Source: an uncultured Clostridium sp. (GTDB taxonomy: Bacteria; Bacillota; Clostridia; Clostridiales; Clostridiaceae). Taken from it: 5,704 nucleotides of DNA. Positions within the stretch are counted from its first letter, which is position 1. Every line of letters begins with the position of its first letter. The notes under the pieces are model-generated. The model had not been told where the DNA came from and searched no databases. It saw nothing but the letters and a program-made list of their open reading frames with translations. The stretch covers positions 1 through 5,704 of the forward strand of contig CAMNZV010000121.1 of NCBI GenBank assembly GCA_946575275.1, in the 5' to 3' direction. Below, piece after piece: positions 1 through 5,315 of the stretch. The position numbers and the translations under genes are program-made.

Positions 1-897
1 ATAAACAGCTCCAGGATGATAATAGTTTTTCATCCATTTTAAAGCCTCATCTTTAGAATTCCAATCCCTATTCCAATCCTTGTAGGCAAAACTCCAAAAT
101 ACACTTTTATATCCAAGTCCCTTAGCGTATAATAATGCTTTTTCACTATATGTTCCCTCTGGAAATCTAAAAACCTTGTCCATTTCCTTATTAGTAGCAT
201 TTCTAAAGGAATCTTCAGTAGATTTAAGTTCATATGTAAAGTCTTCCTTACTGTTAGATGCAACAGTAGCCATATTTTTATGATTATATGTATGATTTCC
301 GCAGGTATGTCCTTCATTAACCATTCTGTTTACAAGATCCTTATTAGCATCAATAAAGCCCTTAGTTAAAAAGAAGGTTGCTTTCACATTATACTTTTTA
401 AGTGTATTTAAATTATTTTCAGCTTCAGAAATACTAATACCTTCATCAAAGGTTAAATATATTACAGGCTTATCTTCTCCAATAAAGTAGGCATTGTACT
501 TTTTAGTTATATCATCAGTTATTGGACTTATTGGTCTTGATAATGTTGTGTTTCTGCCAAACCAAAAATTAACTATATTATCACTTGCTGAAACATTAGG
601 GGTAGTTATTTCTTCTTCAGGCTGTGTAATAGGTTTAGCTTCTTCTACAATTTCTTCTTTCTTTTCTTCTACAACCTCTTCTATAGGCTCATCTATAGGT
701 GTATTATTTTCTTCTTCCTCTTCACTTATTATATTATTGTCCTTGTTTTCATTATTAGAATTATTAGAATTATTAGTATTACTAGAATAGATAAAATAAA
801 TTGCAAATGAAATTAGCAAAACAATTAATGGGACAATAAAAATTAAACCCTTATTTTTCCTCTTCTTTTTATTACGGGATGTTCTACTAGCTCTCAT
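1..897 (-). CDS. Membrane-anchored polysaccharide deacetylase (CE4/NodB fold, PdaA-like), C-terminus cut by window edge
   Basis: Predicted metal-dependent de-N-acetylase acting on peptidoglycan outside the membrane. The 299 residues in the window begin with a basic tail (1-16), one membrane helix (about 17-37), then a long Asn-rich and Glu/Pro-rich linker (about 38-110), and then the NodB domain. Visible motifs are TFDEG at 149-153 (D151 as catalytic base), H202-x3-H206 as metal ligands, RFPEG at 244-248, an FWSFAYKDW stretch, and HPGAVY at the cut end. The last two and the non-canonical TFDxG resemble PdaA, the muramic-acid deacetylase of spore cortex, but a PgdA-type GlcNAc deacetylase is not excluded. 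The N-terminal helix makes it a type II membrane protein. ATG at 897 is chosen because AGGAGG lies 7 bases upstream. It is the last visible gene of an operon with the DUF1232 and DUF4250 genes. The fold is certain, the exact substrate is not. Confidence 0.9.
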   Translation of the reverse strand, partial: MRASRTSRNKKKRKNKGLIFIVPLIVLLISFAIYFIYSSNTNNSNNSNNENKDNNIISEEEEENNTPIDEPIEEVVEEKKEEIVEEAKPITQPEEEITTPNVSASDNIVNFWFGRNTTLSRPISPITDDITKKYNAYFIGEDKPVIYLTFDEGISISEAENNLNTLKKYNVKATFFLTKGFIDANKDLVNRMVNEGHTCGNHTYNHKNMATVASNSKEDFTYELKSTEDSFRNATNKEMDKVFRFPEGTYSEKALLYAKGLGYKSVFWSFAYKDWNRDWNSKDEALKWMKNYYHPGAVY

Positions 898-904
898 AAA
901 AAAA

Positions 905-910
905 CCTCCT
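905..910 (-). promoter_or_regulatory. Ribosome binding site of the deacetylase gene, abutting the upstream stop codon
   Basis: A perfect AGGAGG on the minus strand lies 7 bases before the ATG at 897. Its first base is the last base of the DUF1232 stop codon (910-912). This fixes the deacetylase start and implies co-transcription, with possible translational coupling to the gene before it. Confidence 0.85.
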
Positions 911-1281
911 TATCCGTGTTTAACATTTAAAATAATTGCCATTATTAATAATATCCATAATAAAATCACAATAAAACCACAAACCCATTGTATACTCTTT
1001 TTGGTATTTATCATTCCATTAGATTCTAGTTGACATTTTTCAAATAGCTCTTTTGGGATTAGTTTTATTGTTATGACTAAAAATAATGGAACTATAATAA
1101 TATCATCTAACATACCAATTACAGGTATAAAATCAGGTATTAAATCAATCGGTGAAATAATATATCCAATTGTAATTCCAGCAAAGATTTTTGCTAATAT
1201 AGGTGTTTCTTTTTTACCTAAGGCAATAAAAACTGCGGGTATATCTCTTTTTATAATTTGTGCCCTTTTTTTTATATCCAT
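910..1281 (-). CDS. DUF1232 (YkvA-like) small membrane protein
   Basis: A 123-residue protein matching the DUF1232 family by its hallmark core: residues 43-60 read SPIDLIPDFIPVIGMLDD, followed by a hydrophobic run to about residue 75. The core is flanked upstream by a hydrophobic segment (about 28-42), and a further strong membrane helix lies at about 97-119, ending in a short polar tail. It is therefore an integral membrane protein with two to three hydrophobic segments. No reaction is established for the family and no catalytic residues can be assigned. ATG at 1281 is preceded at 7 bases by GGGGG (1289-1293), a weaker ribosome binding site than those of its neighbours. It is the middle gene of a three-gene operon, 15 bases after the DUF4250 gene and 12 bases before the deacetylase. 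A role in envelope upkeep is inferred from context only. Confidence 0.88.
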   Translation of the reverse strand: MDIKKRAQIIKRDIPAVFIALGKKETPILAKIFAGITIGYIISPIDLIPDFIPVIGMLDDIIIVPLFLVITIKLIPKELFEKCQLESNGMINTKKSIQWVCGFIVILLWILLIMAIILNVKHG

Positions 1282-1296
1282 TTTTTTACCCCCAAT

Positions 1297-1476
1297 TTAT
1301 TTAAATTGATTTAATTCTCTTTTATAATAATATCCTCCATTGCCTAATTTTAAATTAAGTTCATTAATATCCAAATTAAGATCATAGCATAAGTCCTCTA
1401 AATTACTGTAAAAGTCCCTAAGTTTTGTGTTAATTATACTTAATAAAATGTTAGTGTCCATATTTAATAAATCCAT
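1297..1476 (-). CDS. DUF4250 small protein (59 aa)
   Basis: A short gene that is easily overlooked: ATG at 1476, TAA at 1297-1299, 59 codons. The protein begins MDLLNMDTNILLSIINTKLRD and continues with FYSNLEDLCYDLNLD. This matches my memory of DUF4250, a family of roughly 55-60 residue Firmicute proteins with the pattern 'L-L-S-x-x-N-T-K-L-R-D-x-Y-x-x-L-x-x-L-C'. The start is supported by AGGAG at 1484-1488, 7 bases upstream. The sequence is soluble and acidic, with a predicted short helical pair and a Tyr-rich end (GGYYYKRE). No membrane segment or signal peptide is seen. It is the promoter-proximal gene of the operon running on to the DUF1232 and deacetylase genes. The family has no known function; the helix-turn-helix-like spacing hints at a small regulator, but that is a guess. 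Confidence 0.85.
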   Translation of the reverse strand: MDLLNMDTNILLSIINTKLRDFYSNLEDLCYDLNLDINELNLKLGNGGYYYKRELNQFK

Positions 1477-1505
1477 ATTAGCTCTCCTTATTTTTATATA
1501 CTATA

Positions 1506-1537
1506 ATTATAGCATATAACTTTAGTATTATTGACAA
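1506..1537 (-). promoter_or_regulatory. Promoter of the DUF4250-DUF1232-deacetylase operon
   Basis: On the minus strand an extended -10, TGCTATAAT, occupies 1514-1506. It lies inside the 12-bp palindrome CTATAATTATAG (1501-1512). The best -35 match is TTGTCA at 1537-1532, with a long 20-base spacer; extended -10 promoters tolerate a poor -35. Transcription would start near 1499, leaving a leader of about 23 bases. The -35 overlaps that of the divergent C-S lyase promoter. Confidence 0.6.
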
Positions 1538-1559
1538 TATATATTAAATGAGTTAATAT
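1531..1559 (+). promoter_or_regulatory. Housekeeping-type promoter of the C-S lyase gene
   Basis: TTGACA at 1531-1536 is a perfect -35. It is followed by a 17-base spacer and TAATAT at 1554-1559 (4 of 6 matches to TATAAT). The start of transcription should fall around 1565-1567, giving a leader of about 35 bases before the ATG at 1601. The leader contains AAAGGAGGG (1585-1593), a very strong ribosome binding site. Confidence 0.7.
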
Positions 1560-1580
1560 ACATATAATTCATATATGTAT
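1558..1580. promoter_or_regulatory. Inverted repeat at the transcription start of the C-S lyase gene, candidate operator
   Basis: ATACATATA (1558-1566) and TATATGTAT (1572-1580) are perfect 9-bp complements separated by ATTCA. The dyad runs from the end of the -10 across the expected start site, a position where a bound repressor would block initiation. It is made of A/T except for one C:G pair per arm, so chance palindromy in AT-rich DNA is a real alternative. It is too weak to be an RNA terminator. Confidence 0.4.
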
Positions 1581-1600
1581 TAATAAAGGAGGGTTTTTAA

Positions 1601-2779
1601 ATGGAAAAATATGATTTTGATACAGTTATTAATAGAAGAGGTACAAATTCTCTAAAATATGATTTTGCAGAAAAAAGAAATTATCCAAAGGATGTGTTGC
1701 CATATTGGGTAGCAGACATGGATTTTCAAACACCAAAGGAAGTTAAAGAGGCATTAATTAATAGAATTAATCATGGGATATTTGGTTATACCTATTATAA
1801 AGATAATTATTTAAATGTGGTTAAAAATTGGTTTTACAAACATTTTGACTATGAAATAGATACTAATTGGGTTGTTACAACTCCAGGCATTGTATTTGCC
1901 ATTGTAACTGCTATAAAGGCTTACACAAGTGTTTCAGATTCGGTATTAATTCAACAGCCTGTATACTATCCATTTAGTACATCTGTAACAAATAATAAAA
2001 GAAAACTAATTATAAATTCATTAGAATACAAAGATAACAAATATTCAATTAATTTTGAAGATTTTGAAAGAAGAATCATTGATAATAAGGTTAAGCTATT
2101 TATACTTTGTAATCCTCACAATCCTGTTGGTAGAGTTTGGACTAGAGAAGAGCTAACGAAGATTGGGGAAATATGTTTAAGGCATAAGGTAATTGTAGTT
2201 TCAGATGAAATCCACTGTGATTTTGTTTATGAAGGATATGTACATATACCTTTTGCATCTATAAATAAAGACTTTGAAGATATTACAATTACATGTACAT
2301 CTCCAAGCAAAACATTTAATTTAGCAGGTCTTCAAATATCTAATATTTTTATTAAAAATGATTCTTTAAGAAGAAAGTTTAAGGTTGAAAGAGGATTAAC
2401 TGGATATGATGAACCTAATACTTTAGGGATTATTGCATGTGAAAGTGCATATACCTATGGTGATGAATGGCTTTTACAGTTAAAAGATTATTTGCAAAAT
2501 AATATCTTTAAAACATCTGAGTTTTTAAAAGAAAATCTAAGTAAGGTTAAATTAATAAAAACGGAAGGTACATATTTAATATGGTTAGACTTTTCAGCCT
2601 ATAACCTATCAGATGATGAATTAAATAGCATTATTGTTAATAAAGCTAATCTATGGCTTGATAGAGGTTCAATGTTTGGAGCTGAAGGTGAACAATTTCA
2701 AAGAATAAATGTAGCTTGCCCATGGGTGTTACTGGAAAAAGCACTTAACAACTTAAAAGAAGCATTTTTAAATATATAG
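1601..2779 (+). CDS. patB: PLP-dependent C-S lyase, PatB/MalY family (cystathionine beta-lyase type)
   Basis: A cytosolic fold-type I PLP enzyme of 392 residues, the usual length for PatB/MalY. Members cleave the C-S bond of cystathionine or cysteine conjugates by beta-elimination to a thiol (or homocysteine), pyruvate and ammonia. The N-terminal signature YDFDTVINRRGTNSLKYD is followed by PYWVADMDF, typical of this family rather than of transaminating relatives. Further landmarks are NPHNPVGR at 171-178, SDEIH at 201-205 (D202 contacts the pyridine nitrogen), SPSKTFNLAGLQ with K237 as the Schiff-base lysine, and R368 in RINVACP for substrate carboxylate binding. ATG at 1601 follows AAAGGAGGG. 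The gene is transcribed alone, divergent from the DUF4250 operon, and ends in a strong terminator. In some species MalY-type enzymes also act as regulators; nothing here shows that. The true substrate cannot be read from sequence. Confidence 0.93.
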   Translation: MEKYDFDTVINRRGTNSLKYDFAEKRNYPKDVLPYWVADMDFQTPKEVKEALINRINHGIFGYTYYKDNYLNVVKNWFYKHFDYEIDTNWVVTTPGIVFAIVTAIKAYTSVSDSVLIQQPVYYPFSTSVTNNKRKLIINSLEYKDNKYSINFEDFERRIIDNKVKLFILCNPHNPVGRVWTREELTKIGEICLRHKVIVVSDEIHCDFVYEGYVHIPFASINKDFEDITITCTSPSKTFNLAGLQISNIFIKNDSLRRKFKVERGLTGYDEPNTLGIIACESAYTYGDEWLLQLKDYLQNNIFKTSEFLKENLSKVKLIKTEGTYLIWLDFSAYNLSDDELNSIIVNKANLWLDRGSMFGAEGEQFQRINVACPWVLLEKALNNLKEAFLNI

Positions 2780-2820
2780 AAATTTTGCCAAGTGTTATTT
2801 TCACACTTGGCAAAATTTCT
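2778..2820. terminator. Bidirectional intrinsic terminator between convergent genes
   Basis: The arms at 2778-2795 and 2803-2820 are perfect 18-bp complements around a 7-base loop. The GC-containing core is GCCAAGTGT/ACACTTGGC, and A4T3 tracts flank it so that each strand ends its stem in U-rich RNA. The left arm begins inside the TAG stop of the C-S lyase gene (2777-2779). The right arm ends 2 bases before the stop of the hydrolase gene (2823-2825). It therefore serves both converging transcripts. Confidence 0.85.
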
Positions 2821-2822
2821 TT

Positions 2823-3644
2823 CTATATCTTCATTACAGTACCAGTTCCTATATAATCAATTTGATCCCCCATTGTAGCTTTTAAAATTTTATACCCTTC
2901 AATGCCTGTACAATGGCAGGTATAATATTTTGTTTTATATTTTAATAAATATTCACTTATTTTATTTATAGTAGATATACTTTCAATTCCTTCAGACCTA
3001 CTATTTAAATGAAAACCTCCAATTAGATAATCTGGTGTATGTCCTTTTAAGTTCTTAAAATCCTCAATAATATTTACAATCCCATTGTGAGCACAGCCAG
3101 TAATTAAAAGTGAAGTACCATCTTCTTCTATTATTAGGTTTTGTTCATGAGAAAAGTCGTCCATTATTATTTCATCATTATGTTCCATAAACAAGCTTCT
3201 GTTATTTATAGGTCTAAAGGATTTATTTTCTACATTTGAAAAAATCAAAATTCCCTCATCTATAAGAAAGCTATCACTAATAATTTTTATTTGATGATTA
3301 TTTTCTAACTCTTTGTCCAATCCAATATATTTTAAATTGTTATTATTACCCTTTCCATAATGCTTATTAAAGGCAGTATCTTGAATAAAGACAGTAGCCT
3401 TGTTATTTTCCTTTAAAAATGTTTTTAAGCCTCCACCATGATCATAGTGTCCATGAGAAATTAATAAATAATCTATTTCTGAAATGTCTATATTTAGTTT
3501 TTTTGCATTTTCATTAAAAAGACTGCTTGCCCCAACATCAAATAAAATTTTATGCTTTTTTATTTCTAAATATAGGCTAAGTCCATGTTCACAGTTTAAG
3601 GTTTTAGAAATTGATGTGTTTTCAACTAATGTTTTAATTAACAT
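2823..3644 (-). CDS. Metallo-beta-lactamase-fold hydrolase, COG1237 type
   Basis: A 273-residue soluble protein of the metallo-beta-lactamase superfamily. The zinc motif H64-x-H66-x-D68-H69 (SHGHYDHGGG) is complete. Further likely ligand histidines are H186 in TGCAHNG, H212 in GGFHL and H244 in YTCHCTG. The HNG and CHCTG signatures point to the COG1237 group. Database names for this group often refer to the dihydropterin-ribofuranosyl-aminobenzene phosphate synthase of methanogens, a pathway that clostridia are not expected to have, so the physiological substrate is best left open. The N-terminus (VENTSISK, then LFDVGAS) is typical of the group. ATG at 3644 has AGGAG 8 bases upstream, inside the end of the DUF134 gene, which stops 3 bases before. 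Co-transcription with that gene, and probably translational coupling, are therefore very likely. Confidence 0.9.
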   Translation of the reverse strand: MLIKTLVENTSISKTLNCEHGLSLYLEIKKHKILFDVGASSLFNENAKKLNIDISEIDYLLISHGHYDHGGGLKTFLKENNKATVFIQDTAFNKHYGKGNNNNLKYIGLDKELENNHQIKIISDSFLIDEGILIFSNVENKSFRPINNRSLFMEHNDEIIMDDFSHEQNLIIEEDGTSLLITGCAHNGIVNIIEDFKNLKGHTPDYLIGGFHLNSRSEGIESISTINKISEYLLKYKTKYYTCHCTGIEGYKILKATMGDQIDYIGTGTVMKI

Positions 3645-3647
3645 AAT

Positions 3648-4001
3648 TTATTCTCCTTCATTAAGAACATGTCGTCTGCACCCACGACCACAGCCTTTTC
3701 CTCTTTCACTGCAAAGCTTATATTCTCCACCTTCAATAACTAATAATGTTCCATTTACAAGGGAATTTGCAAGTTTCTTTCTAGCTTCATTATATATACC
3801 TTGAATTGTTGTACGAGCAACATTCATTTTCTTTGAGCATTCTTCTTGGGTAAAGCCTTCAAGATCAATAAGCCTTATTGTTTCATATTCATCTATGGTC
3901 ATTTTTATAAAGTTGTTTTCATCACCACTTAAATCAAGAGGACCAAATTTGTTTTTTTCAGGTAGACAGCACACCTTTCTCCATTTTATTGGTCTTGGCA
4001 T
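3648..4001 (-). CDS. DUF134 (UPF0251) HTH protein with Cys-rich tail
   Basis: A 117-residue protein of the DUF134/UPF0251 family. It opens with the family signature [11 protein letters not shown] (C11, C12). A sigma-70 region-4-like helix-turn-helix follows at about 35-80 ([21 protein letters not shown], then the recognition-helix region [18 protein letters not shown]). The tail is Cys/Gly/Arg-rich (C97, C104, C108, with [10 protein letters not shown] at 102-111). The cysteines suggest metal or Fe-S binding. The HTH predicts DNA binding, and family members are presumed transcription regulators with unknown targets. ATG at 4001 follows GAGGTG by 7 bases. It heads a two-gene operon with the MBL hydrolase. 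DUF134 genes are often found near NifX-like and MinD-like ATPase genes in anaerobes; none of those is in this window. Autoregulation through the dyad at its promoter is an inference. Confidence 0.9.
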   Translation of the reverse strand: MPRPIKWRKVCCLPEKNKFGPLDLSGDENNFIKMTIDEYETIRLIDLEGFTQEECSKKMNVARTTIQGIYNEARKKLANSLVNGTLLVIEGGEYKLCSERGKGCGRGCRRHVLNEGE

Positions 4002-4025
4002 ATAATTTCACCTCATTTTAATTTA

Positions 4026-4074
4026 TGACATATATAAGTTATATCCAATTATACAAGGTTTATATCATATGTCA
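4026..4074. promoter_or_regulatory. Interrupted dyad enclosing the DUF134 promoter, candidate operator
   Basis: TGACATAT (4026-4033) and ATATGTCA (4067-4074) are perfect 8-bp complements. The similarity extends inwards imperfectly: on the plus strand GGTTTATATCATATGTCA ends the right arm, and the complement of the left arm reads GGATATAACTTATATATGTCA. The -35 overlaps the right arm, the -10 lies between the arms, and the left arm falls in the early leader. This layout suits a repressor bound to both half-sites, but the DNA is AT-rich and the match imperfect. Confidence 0.4.
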
Positions 4075-4075
4075 A
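4048..4075 (-). promoter_or_regulatory. Consensus housekeeping promoter of the DUF134-MBL operon
   Basis: On the minus strand TTGACA (4075-4070) and TATAAT (4053-4048) both match consensus perfectly, with a 16-base spacer. Transcription should begin near 4041, giving a leader of about 40 bases. The -35 lies only 4 bases past the stop codon of the upstream EAL gene, and no terminator separates the two, so readthrough from that gene is also possible. Confidence 0.8.
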
Positions 4076-4079
4076 TAAT

Positions 4080-4997
4080 TTATTTGCTTTTTAAAAACTC
4101 TATTAAACTATCCTCATTTAAAGGCTTAGAATAGTAAAAACCTTGTATAAAGTTAGAAAATTCTATAACTAATTCTTTTTGCTCAAAAGTTTCAACACCT
4201 TCAACTAAAACATTAATATTGGCATTTAAAAATGCCATAGTTAAGGACTTTAATAATACATAGCTCTCATTATTTATTTTACAATTGTCTACAATACTTT
4301 TGTCAAATTTAATAATATTAAAGGGCAATTGTATTACTCTTGAAATATTAGAATATCCAGTTCCAAAGTCATCTAAGTAAAAATTTATACCAAATGCATG
4401 AAGTTTATTCATTTTTCTAATGATTTCATTACTTTTTTCAAACATAAAGCTTTCTGTAATTTCAATTGCTATTTTAGAAGGCGAAACATTATTGTTCATT
4501 ATTATTGCTTCTACCCTATCAACTATATCAAATTTTTCAAATTGAAGAGGTGAAAAGTTTACTGATATACTGTCTATTTCAATGTTTTCTTCCTTTAATC
4601 TATTTATAAAACAACAGGTTTTTTCTAAGATTATATATCCTATATCAAAAATCAAACCTCTTTCCTCTGCAATTGGGATAAATTCTAGAGGTGAAATAGT
4701 TCCAAGATTAGGTTCTTTAATTCTAGCTAATGCCTCTGCCCTTGAAAACTTCCCTTTATTAACATCAAATATAGGCTGATAATAAACTTCAAAACCTTTG
4801 TTTTTAATTTCTTTTTTTAATAATTCAATAATAACCTTTTTCCTTTCAAGTTCCAATTCTATAGTTTCATCACAGTATACAATACCATTTTTACCTTTGT
4901 TTTTAAGTTTTGTTATAGAATATTCTAAAAGACTTATTACCTTTTTTAAATTATTATTTTTTTTAGTTACCCGAATTACTGATATACATACTGACAT
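4080..4997 (-). CDS. EAL domain portion of the broken gene (c-di-GMP phosphodiesterase), first available ATG
   Basis: The longest ATG-started part downstream of the premature stop: 305 residues. Residues 1-45 are the last strands of the GGDEF domain, not a natural N-terminus. The EAL domain spans about 55-303. It keeps E88 of the EAL motif, N147 (SVNFSP), E179 (EITES), D209 and D210 (LDDFGTGYS), K230 (IKFDKS), E266 (VEGVET) and Q285 (QGFYYSKP), so it should hydrolyse c-di-GMP to pGpG if made. No ribosome binding site precedes the ATG at 4997 (the upstream bases read AATGATATTGATTTACAG), and the start lies within a domain. Separate translation of this piece is therefore doubtful. It is listed because the coding sequence itself is well preserved. 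Confidence 0.6.
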   Translation of the reverse strand: MSVCISVIRVTKKNNNLKKVISLLEYSITKLKNKGKNGIVYCDETIELELERKKVIIELLKKEIKNKGFEVYYQPIFDVNKGKFSRAEALARIKEPNLGTISPLEFIPIAEERGLIFDIGYIILEKTCCFINRLKEENIEIDSISVNFSPLQFEKFDIVDRVEAIIMNNNVSPSKIAIEITESFMFEKSNEIIRKMNKLHAFGINFYLDDFGTGYSNISRVIQLPFNIIKFDKSIVDNCKINNESYVLLKSLTMAFLNANINVLVEGVETFEQKELVIEFSNFIQGFYYSKPLNEDSLIEFLKSK

Positions 4998-5315
4998 CTG
5001 TAAATCAATATCATTAAATTTCCACTTTAGCTTTAAGGTTTCAGAAATTTCAGCTACTATACTTGAAACCCTCTCTTCATCTTCAATAACAAGTGCAAAC
5101 TCATCTCCGTTATATCTAAAAATATTTTTTCTACTACTTAGTGTATTTAAAAAATCACTAAAATTAATTAAAAAAGAATCGCCAAATTTTTGTCCAAATT
5201 TATCGTTTATATATTTAAAATCATCAATACTAATAATTATTAATGTGAAATCCTTTTCTTGTTTAATATTACTTTCTAATAAATTAAAAAAGGATTTTCT
5301 ATTATTAAGTTTAGT

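Noticed and set aside
39..317. Minus-strand frame of 92 codons within the deacetylase
   Set aside because: It is a different frame from the NodB domain, whose motifs are unmistakable in the frame that runs to the window edge.
494..790. Plus-strand open frame of 98 codons, rich in Ser and Leu
   Set aside because: It is the antisense of the Glu/Asn-rich linker and NodB start of the deacetylase; its low-complexity Ser/Leu composition is explained by that and it has no convincing ribosome binding site.
1073..1309. Plus-strand open frame opposite the DUF1232 gene
   Set aside because: It mirrors the hydrophobic DUF1232 coding sequence, which has clear family motifs on the other strand.
1560..1600. 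S-box, T-box or other riboswitch ahead of the C-S lyase gene
   Set aside because: The leader is only about 35 bases and lacks any multi-stem structure or terminator.
3484..3804. Plus-strand open frame spanning the MBL/DUF134 junction
   Set aside because: It is antisense to two well-supported genes and resembles no family.
4995..4997. Natural start of a free-standing EAL protein
   Set aside because: The frame upstream encodes a recognisable GGDEF domain with no start codon or ribosome binding site in between, so this ATG is internal to a larger protein.
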